Of a DNA stretch of 64,000 nucleotides, positions 49,766-61,006 are shown piece after piece; the stretch's first letter is position 1, and every line of letters starts with the position of its first letter. The translations under genes were made by a program, and so were the position numbers. This DNA is from Pycnopodia helianthoides (Eukaryota > Echinodermata > Asteroidea > Forcipulatida > Asteriidae): contig CM063254.1 in NCBI GenBank assembly GCA_032158295.1, forward strand, positions 7,482,614 through 7,546,613. The letters are read 5' to 3'. Under the pieces are notes generated by a model, which saw nothing but the letters and a program-made list of their open reading frames with translations, ran no database searches and had not been told where the DNA came from.

Positions 49766-50035
49766 GTGGCCAGGCGGTTAAGAGCACTGGACTCAAGCTC
49801 TGGTGTTTCTGATCAGCAGAGTCTGAATTTTGAGTCCCGGTCATGGCACTTGTGTCCCTGAGCAATATACGCTAACATAATTGCTTTGTCCTTCAATTGG
49901 GACATGAAGCTGCACGTGATGGAACCCAGAACACATATCGCGGAAGAGTAGGGATTAACCCCGCTGTTCAGGGTTAGCTGCAAGCACCCTTGTTTACAGG
50001 TTTCCTCGGGCTTGTGAGCTTCAGTGATTAACTTT
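49766..50035 (+). mobile_element. tRNA-like SINE with GTGGCCAGGCGGTTAAGAGC
   Basis: Box A-like GTGGCCAGGCGGTTAAGAGC and a decayed box B (TTTTGAGTCCC) resemble a tRNA-Leu/Ser head. The body (CCTTCAATTGGGACATGAAGC...AACCCAGAACACATATCG) matches 62990-63130 and the complement of 4085-4400. Confidence 0.75.
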
Positions 50036-50571
50036 ACTTACAAAGCATCCTTGGTCCCATTAACAGATATATAATAATAATAATATTAATTGAGCACAGC
50101 TGTGAATTCTTCACAATTATACACACATTTTAGCAAACATCAAAACTATGGTAATTGTTTTCATATGAAATGGTCGCCAGTGGGGAAGTTAAGGTGTTAA
50201 TATTTCTCATGAACCCCCAGATAAGTGAAAAAAAACGTTTTATTATGACGCTCCCTGCCAAAAACCAGTCACTTCCTGCCCCAGTGTATAAACTGGGTTT
50301 ATTCACTCATCAAACAGAGGAGCAGAACAGCTTTCAAATAACACCTATTTAGGATTATAGGGCAAGTATTTCTCAACATTTGTATCCCTTTGCACCAACG
50401 TTACATGCGGCTATAGATGGATTGACCGCCATATTTGATGTAAAACAATGGAAAAGTGCACGCGTGTACGCACTAGCACGACTCTCAGCCAATGATAGCT
50501 CTTCACGCGTGCACAATTCATCAACGATGGCGGCCGATGACGCGTATTGCAATCCATCTATTGTCTGCACA

Positions 50572-50750
50572 CGCTCTGCCAATTTGGGAGTCAAATTGTA
50601 TGCAAAGATACGGTGCGCGTCTAACCCGCGGGGTCGTCGCCTTAAATGTGCACTACACAGTGTAACACTGACCGACTCCCAAAACGACACAATCAAGGTT
50701 TAATCGTGGTGAGTTTGGTGACCACATCAGGTGAATTGGGTCAATAAATG
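50572..50750. mobile_element. MITE with GCCATTTTGGGAGTCAAATTG ends, copy 2
   Basis: GCCAATTTGGGAGTCAAATTG at the left, GACTCCCAAAACGACACAATCAAGG at the right and tail ATCAGGTGAATTGGGTCAATAAATG. Confidence 0.75.
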
Positions 50751-51609
50751 TTGTAAGACATCAATATACGTCTGTATCATGGCTGATGTTAATGTCACTA
50801 CACTATTTCCAAGAGCAGCCTGATTTTGGCGTGGGGCGACACACTTATAATAATGCGTGTCTGACCTTCAGTGTTGAATCAATCTAAGCGCCAACACTCA
50901 CCCTACGAAGATTTGCTTTTATATGAGAGTTTTGCAAACTACTGCGAGACGGTGTTAACTTTCCTATGCAGACAGTTACAACTGTTAACATGTGGATCGA
51001 TTCAAGATGCTGAGACCTGTGAATGAGTTTTGACCTGGCCAACTTAAACTATGACGGAAATCATGTACAAACAGGGACTTCTCGTTCATGTTTAATGTTA
51101 AGCTACCACAACTCTATTTGGCCTTTTAAGTTAATAGACTCGGTAAAATCTATACACACATGTGAACAAAACATTGTCAAGTTAACGACGCGACATGGGA
51201 ACTTAACCCCTTCAACAGGGGTGAGAGTCAACGCTGAAGGACAAGTCTCAAACTCGGACCCAGATCTTAAGAAGTTTGTTGAAATGATGGCATTCCCTGC
51301 TCTTGATAATCCACACAGCTAAAACGGAAAACGGTGTCCTCACATCAAGAGAAGTTAATCAAAGACATTTGTTTGTTTTATCAGGAGAAAAATCATTGCA
51401 TTTCTTTTTTTTTCACCAGGCAGACATAAAATGTAGGACTTCAGATAAACGTTTGAAATTTCACATTTGTGTCGGAGTCCAATGCAAACATAGCTTTAGT
51501 TATGAGTGTAGTATTAGCAGAAACAGTTTTGTGATAATAAGTCCATGCATTACGACACACTGCATCCGGAAAGTGAAATTGTTAATGTGTTTTTTGAACA
51601 AAAAGAAGA

Positions 51610-51830
51610 AGAAGAATTTTGGGGCTGCCGCTTCCCAGGTTGCATCGTAAGCTTGGGTGTTATCCCTGGCACTCACAGGTTGAATGGCTTCTTGCAGGGA
51701 GACTGCAACATTCGGGCTAGACAGCTCAGTTGGTAGAGCACCGGCACGTTAATCTGGAAGCCACAGGTTCACATCCCTCTCCAGTAAATTTGTCTTGGTT
51801 CAACCCAAAATTATACAAAATTTACCCAGT
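51610..51830 (+). mobile_element. tRNA-derived SINE (family S), copy E
   Basis: Leader GCTGCCGCTTCCCAGGTTGCATCG, then box A TAGACAGCTCAGTTGGTAGAGC, box B GGTTCACATCCC and tail CTTGGTTCAACCCAAAATT. Confidence 0.85.
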
Positions 51831-52396
51831 CAGTTCTCATTTCACATGGTAGTCCTGGGTTTGACTTTACAAAAAGTGAATGACAGAAAAGACACATGGG
51901 TGTTCACTGTTCACAGAGGCTAGGGCTTATGTCCGACACTTCATTCCTGACATCGCAATGTTGTCAATTTCAAGCGAACTTAGATCCTTGATTCTGATTG
52001 GTCAACCCATAACACAAGAGAGTGATATTAACCTACATTACAATGCCATTATCAAACCCTGTTCTATTGCGCTATTCTTACTCTGCGTATTGCGCTTTTT
52101 AAAGCTACGCTTTAAGATAAATTTGATATCACACACAAGCTCGTGGAAAACGAAAAATATAGGTCTGCGTCCATATCTAGCTTGACCTTTGGCCCCGTTG
52201 GATATGGGGCACGGAAGCACTACATTTTTTCCGTATTCCACTCGCGCTTGTGTGGTAACTAGTAATACTTTAATTACGACATTAAGAGCTAGAATTTGCA
52301 CTTACAACAAACACCTTGACTTCTTTTAATGAAACCTACCACGTCCGCTGTCAGCATTTATAAAGTTAAATCATAATGGTGAGTTCCCTCGACGAT

Positions 52397-52686
52397 TTAG
52401 CAATCCACAAACGGGCAGGAACCAGTAAATGGGCATCGCAAAAAGAGAGTCTCAATGTCGCGCACAGAGAGTGCCTGGGGGTTTAGTTTTAGTCTCAGCC
52501 ATTCACACTCCTGTGCATGTGGTCCCTGATGTACACCAGTCACTGTTTGTGGGTGCATTGTGGATGTGTAGGTGGCATCAGTGTTAAGTGCAAGAAGTTG
52601 GATTAGTAGCTGCCTCAGCCCGGCCCCAATGTCCCCCATATCATAACACAACTCGTGGAGGATTATCGCTTGGTACAAATTCTCCT
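52397..52686 (-). CDS. Orphan ORF: possible alternative terminal exon or transposon remnant
   Basis: A 95-codon ORF runs from an acceptor-like site (cttactatag) to a TAA at 52397. It includes NLYQAIILHELCYDMGDIGA and ends CPFTGSCPFVDC. Counting from that acceptor, it is in frame with the phase-1 donor of the ferlin exon at 53990-54164. An ATTAAA hexamer lies about 70 nt after the stop. I do not recognise the protein. It could be an alternative last exon giving a shortened, membrane-anchor-free ferlin, a nested gene fragment, or a decayed transposon ORF. The acceptor's polypyrimidine tract is weak. Confidence 0.3.
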
Positions 52687-52849
52687 CTATAGTAAGTTTA
52701 TAATTTTCTTATTTTCCCACTAACCAGGACAAGCTGGGGGAATATCAATATTTTCTACACCATCTTACATGTCTTATCAGGCAGATAGTTGCCTCAGCTT
52801 GGCCTATGTCCCATACAGGGATGAGATTGGACGAAATAACAATTTTGGA

Positions 52850-53065
52850 TAAATGGCTCGTCAGTCTGGGTCCCCCTTATTCTAGACCTGAAACCTCCAA
52901 GATGTTACAACTCAGGTAGTACACCGACTCTGTGCATCACCAGAAATATAAAACTACAGGTTTGGACTTCGTGTGAACTATTTCTTTCTCCCTTTGGTGA
53001 TTGCTTTACTTCTTCCAAGAAAATCCTAAAATTATTCAAAATCCTGAGAAGTCACATGCCTCCCT
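52850..53065 (+). repeat. Dispersed repeat (ACTACAGGTTTGGACAC family), copy 4
   Basis: TCCCCCTTATTCTAGACCTGAAACC ... CATCACCAGAAATATAAAACTACAGG ... CTCCCTTTGGTGATTGC. Confidence 0.75.
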
Positions 53066-53989
53066 ATATCATGTAATCAGTCCTGGATTATAACTTACAG
53101 TTTCTCAGCTAGCTAATGTGTCTAGATATGACACATTTTCAAACTAGCTGTGACAAGCCAGCATGTATCCATTTTGTTTTTTAATACTATGGCATCAGGC
53201 GGAGACTCACCAATTTCCGCCTAAATGCAGAGTACCATTTTAAGATCAAGGACCAAACAACATAAATCATAAACTTCTCAAGATTGCTCAAAGACGCTTC
53301 TCAATTAAAAAATAACCACAAGTTTTGTTCCTGATGAGCCCCCCCGAAAAACACCTTTGCTTTGTTTATAGATTAGTTCATCAATAATTTTCATTGACCG
53401 ATTACAGAGCTACAGCAACCTTTTAAGGGGCAGGAATATACGGTCACTTTTGTATAAAACTCTTTGTTCAACTTTGACGGCGGCTGATGCCGTTGGCTGT
53501 GGCCGCAACATTGAAGAAGTGACCTTTTCAGCAATCTGGGCCCACTTTCATTGCACTGCTTACCACCGGATTCTACACTAACAGCGCCCTGTAAAGCGTG
53601 TAGCCCTAAGAGTAGAATTCCGCCGTAAACAGAAACATGAAATTGGGCCCTGCCCAAAAGCCAAAACCATCGATTTGGAGAGGGCCCAAGATTTGGTCGA
53701 GTATTGCAAGTGTGTAAGTAAACAGTAGATAGATGTAGCAGAATGAATGCAAATTCGATAGGCAAGCACATAAAAGAAGCCAACCATGAATGGAAAGTAT
53801 TAGCTGCAGCATAAAACCCTAGATGATGAACTTAGCAAAGGTTATGCCTCAGTCATCCTTTAAGGCAGGATGATAAAAAAAAAAAATTTAAAAAAAACCT
53901 GATACAGTGAAGAAAGATGACAAATCAACAGATGTGAGATTTATGGATGGATGGATGGATTGCAGTGTAGAGCAAGGAAAGTAACAAAC

Positions 53990-54164
53990 CTCCATTCTCA
54001 GTGAGCTGGTCAGGCGATGTGCCGTTGGTGAGGGTCGGGATCACTCGGTACTCGGCCAGCTTCTTGATGACTGCCACGCCGACTATGGGTTTACGTCCAA
54101 AGGCGCGATGGTCACGAATTTTGACGTTGATCGGAGGAGTGTACAACTCTTCTTTGGGCAGGTC
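53990..54164 (-). CDS. Ferlin exon 10: LPKEELYTPPINVKIRD block
   Basis: This is 175 nt, phase 0 to 1. LPKEELYTPPINVKIRDHRA, then FGRKPIVGVAVI, is a signature of type-I ferlins. The end (TLTNGTSPDQLTENG) enters the variable acidic linker. The phase-1 donor (gtttgtta) can join the tentative exon at 49499-49582 or, by phase, the orphan ORF at 52397-52686. Confidence 0.95.
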
Positions 54165-54184
54165 CTAAGGTGTCAATCAAATCA

Positions 54185-54490
54185 AAATATTATGCATCAA
54201 GTAATAAACCACAAGGGAAATGACACTGGGTAACTTTTATAATAATTTGGGTTGAACAAAGAAAAATTTACTAGAGCGGGACTTGAACCTGCGATCTCGT
54301 GATTAACATGCCAGCGCTCTACAAAGTGAAATAGCTAGCCCTATGTTGGCAGTCTCTCTATTTTGTCAATATCTTTGTTCAGGGGTGCCAGTCAGAAGCC
54401 GTTCAACCTGTAACTGCCAGATAGCCAGGGATCACACCCAAACTTACGATACAACCTGGGAAGCAGCAGCAGAGGGATCACCTTAAAAGG
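54185..54490 (-). mobile_element. tRNA-derived SINE (family S), copy F
   Basis: Near-complete reverse copy: CACAAGGGAAATGACACTGGGTAAC, GGGACTTGAACCTGCGATC, a decayed box A, then the leader AGCCGTTCAACCTGTAACTGCC... AACCTGGGAAGCAGCAGCAGAGGGATC. Confidence 0.85.
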
Positions 54491-54504
54491 GGTGCGACTT
54501 CTTC

Positions 54505-54630
54505 ATTTCAACAAATATCACGTAATAAACCACAAGGGAAACTGACTGGGTAAGTTGTTGAAACAAATTTGGGTGAACTAAGAAAAGGTGAGCAATAAAT
54601 TCTTCTTTGTTCAACCCAAAATATTACGCA
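54505..54630 (-). mobile_element. tRNA-derived SINE (family S), tail-only copy G
   Basis: ATCACGTAATAAACCACAAGGGAAACTGACTGGGTAAG right next to copy F, then breaks off in the GGTGAACTAAGAAAAGG tail. Confidence 0.7.
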
Positions 54631-54715
54631 ATGGTAAAACCACACCATGGATTTTTCTTCTGACAGTGAAAGACTTCTCTTTGACTGTTGATTTTATTGT
54701 GCGAGTGCATCGGTG

Positions 54716-55045
54716 TCATGGCCGAGCAGTTTAGAGCATCGGATTCAAGTTCTGTTGGTTGAGTCACCGGGGTGTGGGTTCGAATCCCGGTCATGACATT
54801 TGTGTCCTCTAGCAAGATGCTTTACTATAACTGCTTCTCTTCACCCAGGGGGTACAAATGGGTACCTGCGAGGGTAGAGGTTGATACTGTGTTTGAAAAA
54901 GCCTTTGAAGCGCCACAGCAGCCCGGGGCGGTATACTCCCCAGGGAGCTGAGAAAGGTTACAGGAATGCTATTGGTCCAATGACCAGAGCACTAATGTAA
55001 AATGCGCTATATAAGAACTAGTTACTATTATTATTATTATTATAA
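54716..55045 (+). mobile_element. tRNA-Leu/Ser-like SINE with ATT tail
   Basis: Box A GTGTCATGGCCGAGCAGTTTAGAGC, box B GGGTTCGAATCCCGGTCATGAC, then GCAAGATGCTTTACTATAACTGC, GCGCTATATAAGAACTAGTTACTATT and an (ATT)n tail. Head, body and simple-repeat tail make a full-length SINE. Confidence 0.85.
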
Positions 55046-55061
55046 TAAGTCGACAGCTTAC

Positions 55062-55223
55062 CACTTGCATGAAGAGCAGTGGTGAGTCAAAGTTAGGGTT
55101 CTTCTTGGTGTTCTTGATGACTTTGGATGAGATGATCTTGCCGCCGATTTCAAACTCGATGCACGGCGAGGTCACCGCTGACAGCTGGAACTTCTTCATG
55201 TTGCGTACACCCCAGCACAGGAA
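55062..55223 (-). CDS. Ferlin exon 9: central C2-like block (LCWGVRNMK)
   Basis: This is 162 nt, phase 0 to 0. It begins FLCWGVRNMKKFQLSAVTSP, one of the most conserved ferlin stretches, and continues as an IEFEIGGK strand and NPNFDSPLLFMQV. It belongs to the degenerate C2-like region between C2D and C2E. Donor gtaagc. Confidence 0.97.
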
Positions 55224-55614
55224 CTTTACAAAACAAAGAAAAAAGGAAATAAAGAATAAAGACTTAAAGGTTTGCATGGTGGAAGGACGATAAATAAGAA
55301 CAATTGCGGTGGCACCATGTAGATAGATCTCTTTTTGAGTGATGGTGGTTCTGAGGAGAGCCAAGGGACTCAACGTTTTGGACAGTATACTATGTCCGTC
55401 GTCCGGAGACGATGAATTACTTTGGAGACCACTCTTGGCAAATAAACTCCATTTACCAGGAGCTCCAAAATATGAAAAAAATCATTTTGATAACATTCAT
55501 ACAAACTGCACTAACGTCCTTATAGTCCGGCGCCGATGATATTATTATTATTAGCTATTATATCAGTATTATTATAAGATTGAATTGGTTATGAATGAAT
55601 ATAGATGTACTCAC

Positions 55615-55713
55615 CTCCACACCAGTCTTCTGCATAACAGGGCGGATGCCATTGGGAACCAAGAATAGATCTCCTCTGGATGGTGGCATGAACGGCAAGT
55701 CAGCCGTCTCGGA
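55615..55713 (-). CDS. Ferlin exon 8: linker with IRPVMQKTGVE
   Basis: This is 99 nt, phase 0 to 0. It starts SETADLPFMPPSRGD and ends with VPNGIRPVMQKTGVE, matching the ferlin segment (PxxIRPxxQ) that leads into the next beta-rich block. Donor gtgagt. Confidence 0.95.
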
Positions 55714-56076
55714 CTGCAAACACAACATTCAAAATCAATCAGAAATTCAAACCGGGGGTGATTAAGTTTACAGCCTAGTCTTTGCCTTTCAATTCTGTGG
55801 ACTCTGGTTCGAATCCCACCCCCCACCCCGACTGGAAAATGTGGATTGGATTTCCAGGGCCAGCCTAATTGCATAAGTTTTCCCCCCTGTTGGAGGTATC
55901 CTCTATCATCTAACCCTGAATTTGTCTTTCATCATCTCCTCAATTTTGTTTCATTAAAAGAAAGACATAATAATAATCACTAAAGGCATGAACAGAGGCT
56001 TTGGGGTTTTAACTTAAAAACTATATTTTTAAAACAATAATGATTCAGCTCTTTTAGCCTATTATTTACGACCAGG

Positions 56077-56262
56077 GCCCAATTTCATGGAGCTGCTTAT
56101 ACACGAAAAGTAGCTAAGCACAACAAAATTATGTTTATCAGGATAAGGTTACCAGCCAAAATACCGTGTCACATGTAACATTTGTAATTGGTATCCTGCT
56201 CGTTTTCGTTAAGCAGAAAAGTAATAAGCAATAATTTCTGCTTAAGCAGCTCTATGGAATTA
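56077..56262 (+). repeat. Fold-back repeat of the GCTTAGCA family
   Basis: Begins GGGCCCAATTTCATGGAGCTGCTTATAC and ends TTCTGCTTAAGCAGCTCTATGGAATTAG. Confidence 0.8.
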
Positions 56263-56544
56263 GTGAATGGCAGCTCATTAAGAGTGACTTCTCATTGACT
56301 ATGCATAATCAGTCTACGCGATTACACTGAGCACAGTAATCCCACAGCTGTTTTTCTGAATGTGTTCTTGACTTGTAAAAGATTTTACCATATCAAGTCA
56401 CTTCATCCAATCAGAAAACCGCATTTCCAAAACTTATGATCAATATTTACGAGTCACTTAGGAACTGCATGATCAACAACCGTCCAATCAAATGGCAAGG
56501 GTCTACTTGGGCAATATACAATAATAATTATCATAATGACTTAC

Positions 56545-56697
56545 CATGAGGAAGAGTTCAAACGAGGCCAGTAGCTCTCCAGCAGTGCCTTCTCCTTTAG
56601 ACAGAGTATACCAGGCCAGTCTAGCTACACGTTGGTCAGCGCTGTCTAGCTTCACCATTGGCTTCATCACGACACGACCCATGAACTCATCACTGCC
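56545..56697 (-). CDS. Ferlin exon 7: end of C2D-type domain
   Basis: This is 153 nt, phase 0 to 0. It contains SDEFMGRVVMKPMVKLDS, then LAWYTLSKGEGTAGELLASF, the closing strands of the C2 domain plus the WY...GELLASFEL signature shared by ferlins. Splice sites ctactacag and gtaagt. Confidence 0.97.
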
Positions 56698-56782
56698 CTG
56701 TAGTAGTCCGACATGAACAAGATAAACATGGTGAAAAACAGGCAGGCAATGTCACCATACTAGGGTGCCCCTCTGACGGACC

Positions 56783-57011
56783 TTAACCCTCCTACTGTCA
56801 GTGACTCTTGGCAACATTTTCCAGTGAGTTGACCAACCATTTGAAACCATTCGACTGCCAAGGTTGTGTACGGTGGCACAACTGTGCACAGAACTAACTG
56901 TGTACTGTGTACATGCATTCCCTCATGGTATCATATTGCAGGCTGGCATAGTTGATCTATCATTCAAAACCACTTGAATGGTATTGAATGGTCAGACAGC
57001 AAGAGGGTTAA
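56783..57011 (-). mobile_element. TTAA-bounded MITE, family B copy 2
   Basis: Starts TTAACCCTCCTACTGTCAGTG and ends GTCAGACAGCAAGAGGGTTAA. It is the inverse of 18301-18520 and close to it in sequence. Confidence 0.88.
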
Positions 57012-57490
57012 GCATTGACGTCATCATGCCGCAATCTTACATGTAAAGCAATGATGAAACAATGGAAAACGCACACCTCTGACGTGCAGTGCATAGAATG
57101 GGCCAATGAGCAGGTCTTCTTTTGTCCACATCTAAAACTGAAATTTCTTCAACATCACCTTTACGCCTGCAGGTCACAGTGCACAATTTGCAGCATGTAA
57201 AAACATTTTTCTTAATTTTACTTATAACGACCAAAATCAGCTGTTGTGTTTCTTTTAGGTTCTCAGATACAGTTTTCTTGAATATTACTTCATTTCAGAG
57301 GGAAATATTTCACCAAAAAATGGTTCTAGTATGAACTTCATAATCAGTTAGCTTTCAGACTAAAATTAAACAATGTTTTTCATCCTTACCAATCCTGTAT
57401 AATAAACCTTTAATTAGTTTGTTCTTATTTCTCCAATACTGATCATAACAATTTTTTTTTTTTTACTAAAATGAACACTGAATGACTTAC

Positions 57491-57672
57491 GAATGTATCT
57501 TCATCGAAGACTTCGACAACAATGTCTGGTGGATCGGCAGCCAGAATGTTAGGATCTCCTGGAATATCGATCTCGTCAAAGATCAATGTCTGGTCCCAGT
57601 GCGGGCAGAGAGTCTTCTTGATCATTTCGGTCTTCTGACTCCGGTTTAGGAAACTCACAAAGGCAAAGGGAT
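57491..57672 (-). CDS. Ferlin exon 6: C2D-type domain, core
   Basis: This is 182 nt, phase 1 to 0. It contains [20 protein letters not shown], then [16 protein letters not shown], and near the end VEVFDEDTF. DPxA and DEDTF are the two aspartate-bearing loops that bind Ca2+ in type-I C2 domains. No indels. Confidence 0.97.
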
Positions 57673-58219
57673 CTACAGAGAGAGATAGAGAGATTATCCC
57701 CATTTAAACTATTTCTGTGACGGCACTCTATTGTTCAAAGTGTAGATTATTTTTACGAATCTACACTTAACTGTAGATTCGTAACGATTCGTAACAAATC
57801 TACAGTTGAGTGGATTCGTTACAAACTAAAGTGAAATGTTCAACGGGAAAATGACTGTCTTTCCAAATTGAAAGGATAACATGATGTGCACCAAACACAG
57901 CTTTTAATGTACTTTACCATAGAAGGCTTTCAGGAAATAGTTTAAGTCAGAGAATAGACTTAAAGTATAGATTCGTGAACACAATGTACTCGCCTTCGGC
58001 TCGTACATTCTATTCACGAATCTACACTTTCTCGTCCATTCTCCTTAACATAATTAGATTGTCCAATCCATGTACAAATAGATTATCCATGCTAATTAGA
58101 TTATTCACGTATAATTAGGTAGGGGTCTTGAATAAACACTTATGGAAGTAAGTGAATTTTGAAGCTTTGCATGGTGTGGATGATCAGGCAACTATAAATA
58201 GTGAACTTGCAGGTACAAC

Positions 58220-58475
58220 CATGTAGAAAATCTCTTTTGGGACAAGTGCTGGTTCTGAGAAGAACCGTTGTGGTCTCAACATTCTGAACAGTATACTCTG
58301 CTCGTCTTGACCCTGATGAATTTAGGTTTTACCCTTCATCAAAGCATGATGAGCACTGCATGCTCAGTACTTTCCAACTCTCTTTTGGGACAAGTGTTGG
58401 TTCTGAGAAGAACCGTTGTGGTTTCCATGTTCCAAACAGTATACTCTGCTCGTCTTCACCTTGATGTTTCTAATT
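58220..58475. repeat. Direct duplication with about 150-bp spacing
   Basis: CTCTTTTGGGACAAGTGyTGGTTCTGAGAAGAACCGTTGTGG...CAGTATACTCTGCTCGTCTT occurs at about 58228 and again at about 58380. Weaker relatives lie at 55325-55400 and, inverted, at 17590-17690. Confidence 0.8.
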
Positions 58476-58574
58476 CATTGCAAAGCACCCTCGTCTACAG
58501 GTTTCCTCAGGCTTCCCAGTTACAGTGACTAAGTTTGCTTTTGAGGCATCCCGGATTTTATTACCAGAAACTAA

Positions 58575-58697
58575 CGCCATGTCCGAACTGGCGGCTACAG
58601 CTGGATCGCGGTATCATCAAGCGTTGAAGTATAGGATATCCTTAGCAACACTCTTAGCAACATCCGTAGCCGTAGCCGCTAATTTGGATACGGCTTA
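58575..58697. mobile_element. MITE with GGCGGCTAyrGCTACGGCT ends, copy 4
   Basis: CATGTCCGAACTGGCGGCTACAGCTGG on the left; CCGTAGCCGTAGCCGCTAATTTGGATACGGC on the right. Confidence 0.75.
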
Positions 58698-58744
58698 ACA
58701 ACAATACTTGATGTAATCATTGCATCAGGACGAGAGAACTTTGG

Positions 58745-58895
58745 TTTTATCCTTCATCAAAGCGTGACAAGCACTGCATGCTCAGTGCTTTCCAACTCTC
58801 AAAGTCCTTTGAAAAAAACAAAATCCAACTTGGGTTGGGATTCGAACCCCCAACACCAACATTCCAAAGTGGTTGTCTTAACCACTGGACACCAA
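58745..58895 (-). mobile_element. tRNA-like repeat, reverse orientation
   Basis: GCACTGCATGCTCAGTGCTTTCC, then TTGGGATTCGAACCCCCAAC and TCTTAACCACTGGACACC. Same layout as 8920-9075. Confidence 0.65.
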
Positions 58896-58903
58896 CAGTA
58901 GTC

Positions 58904-59222
58904 TTAACCCTTAGAGTGCCAGCCTTGTTTAAAAATTCTCAATCCACAGGCCGGCCATTTAAAAAAAAAAAAAAAAATTATTATTTTGAGTAGTAGAACG
59001 TAAATGAACGTTGGCGGCCTGTGAATGGAGATTCAGTTTGATGTTTCAGAACGTTGGCGGCGCTCGAAAGGTTCCGTGCCGGTCGTGTTTTGGCCGTTCT
59101 TTATCCAGAGGGCATTTATATATTTTTTTTGGTCGACTAGTAGAACGTATGGGAATGTTGGCGGCCTGTGGATGGATACTTTGTTTGACGTTTCAGAACG
59201 TTGGCGGCACTGGAAGGGTTAA
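58904..59222 (+). mobile_element. TTAA-bounded MITE, family A copy 2
   Basis: Starts TTAACCCTTAGAGTGCCAGCC and ends GGCACTGGAAGGGTTAA. It is the inverse of 37103-37419 with only scattered differences, mainly in the A run. Confidence 0.9.
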
Positions 59223-59379
59223 ACACTAGACCGCAGTAGCTGTCTTAACAACCAGACAACCCAGTGTGAAGGGAAACAAGAGGCCAGTCTGAATCCTGTT
59301 CTTCGGATATTTAATGTCAACTACAGAACTCGAACCAGCCTCTGGTCACCAGCTGGGCATGAATAATAAATACACATAC

Positions 59380-59457
59380 CAGAGAAGCTGTCAGAATCAG
59401 CCGCAATCAGGTCCCTGGCCTGGTAGAGGTACACACGGAGTTGATACTTGTTGGTTT
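59380..59457 (-). CDS. Ferlin exon 5: C2D-type domain, first strands
   Basis: This is 78 nt, phase 1 to 1. It encodes YQLRVYLYQARDLIAADSDS, the highly conserved start of the ferlin C2 domain after DysF. The aspartates of AADSDSFSD (the last D is completed by the next exon) lie in the first Ca2+-binding loop. Splice sites are tttcatag and gtatgtgt. Confidence 0.95.
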
Positions 59458-59867
59458 CTATGAAAATAATAAATTCATATCAATCATCAAGATAAAACCA
59501 TTTAGAATGTCCAAGATTGTACAGTTGGGCTTTTTTTTGTAACCAAACACTACGTAAAAAAAACACTCTGAGAACTTGGTTTCAGCATGCTTAGGCCAAA
59601 CTTCTAAAACATGGGTCAAGAATGCCCCACAGTTTTGAAAAATCTTTGGGAGAACCCTGATTTCTAAATACACCCTCATATAATTTGGTTTCAGATACAT
59701 ACCCCAACATTTCTAATCAAAACATTTGCAAGAAAAAAACTATGAAATATACAAGTTAAAAGATGTTCAGAAATGTTTATAAGATTTTTCGGAGATCAGA
59801 GCACTTTACAAGAAAAAAAGAACATAAACAGGCAAATTAAGATTGAACTTGGGACATAAATGTCTTA

Positions 59868-60208
59868 AAGGTATTGTACACTTTTGGTAACAGCTCAAAA
59901 TCACTGTCCACATTTTGTGTGATTAAACATATGCATGAACAAACAAACCTGTGAAAGTTTGAGCTCCATTGGTCATCGAGGTCACGAGAAAACAGTGAAA
60001 AGAGATCTTATGTGTTTTCTGTTTTTTCAAATTATCGCCCGCGATAATTACTATTGTTTTACTCATTTCTCAGAAACGATAGCATTTAGGGCAGAAATAT
60101 TTTAAGGAACCCTTTCTACCATTACTTACTTTAAATCATGTAAGTTATGTGTGAATCTGTGAACATTTGTGTTTTTCGATCTTACCAATACTGTACAGGG
60201 CCTTTAAG
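59868..60208 (+). mobile_element. Long MITE-like repeat bounded by TTAAAGG/CCTTTAA
   Basis: Starts TTAAAGGTATTGTACACTTTTGG and ends CCAATACTGTACAGGGCCTTTAA; internal landmarks are AACCTGTGAAAGTTTGAGCTCC and GATAATTACTATTGTTTTAC. A diverged copy is at 25915-26235. Confidence 0.75.
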
Positions 60209-60374
60209 GAGACATTTGAATACAGGCATTGAGATTGATTTTCTCAGACAGGCAGGAAGCTCGTTCCACAGACCCTGGGCAGCCAGGGCAATTGAGCTAT
60301 CCCTTGGCCTTCCCTCTTACTGTTATCTTTGGCACATAAGCTGCAGCTTATTCAATGATTTCGACCCTCAAAAC

Positions 60375-60800
60375 GTATCCCGTGGCTTATACGCCAGGTG
60401 GCTTGTCCGCCCACGTATTAACATCGAAACATTGTGCAAAAAACACTTTGGTTCTAAAAAACGATAAACACACCTGGAAAATATTATTGTGACGACCGGT
60501 GTCTCCAGAATATTTTGTCAGCGCACAATGAACACCAGGTACGGGCCAATGATTGCAAATTGGTAACATTTAGCACTTCAAAATTACAAACCAAGGGGGT
60601 GAGAAAGTGAGACATGAACCTTGGGATTTGCATATAACTTCATATAGAAATCGCTTGGCACATTAATGGTACTATTCGATCTCATTTAGTGCGGCTTATA
60701 CAATGGTGCAGCTTATACGGTAGAGCGGCTTATATGTTGAAATCTTTATCTTGATTTTGGTGTAATGCGGCTTATACACCAAGCGGCTTATACGTTGAAG
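60375..60800. repeat. GCGGCTTATAC-rich repeat
   Basis: The words GCGGCTTATAC, TGCAGCTTATACGG and GGTGGCTTGTCCGCC recur at 60383, 60690, 60725, 60768 and 60783. Such words are typical of terminal parts of hAT-like DNA transposons; no transposase frame is seen. Confidence 0.45.
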
Positions 60801-60933
60801 ATGTCGGTAGTTCTAGACATAAAAAAACAGGTTTGATTGGACATTGAGTGCATTTAAGTGAAACCAGATTCAAAGGAGCTTGGATCATTTTGTAAGCTAA
60901 CAATATTTGTATGTTTCATGTTTGTAAACTTAC

Positions 60934-61006
60934 GGTTGAAGTTGATGAACATTCTAGGAGCAGACAGGCTGGCCTTCTTTTCTTCCTCGTCACCGCTTTC
61001 ATCATC
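60934..61006 (-). CDS. Ferlin exon 4: acidic linker into C2D-type domain
   Basis: This is 73 nt, phase 0 to 1. An acidic run (DDESGDEEEKK) is followed by LSAPRMFINFN, the first strand leading into the fourth C2 domain. It sits between gattccag and gtaagt splice sites. Confidence 0.9.

Noticed and set aside
51545..51736. Short plus-strand coding frame
   Set aside because: It runs through the SINE leader of copy E; no independent support.
54716..54795. Functional tRNA-Ser/Leu gene
   Set aside because: A good box B, but it continues into a conserved SINE body and ATT tail with no Pol III terminator after the tRNA-like part.
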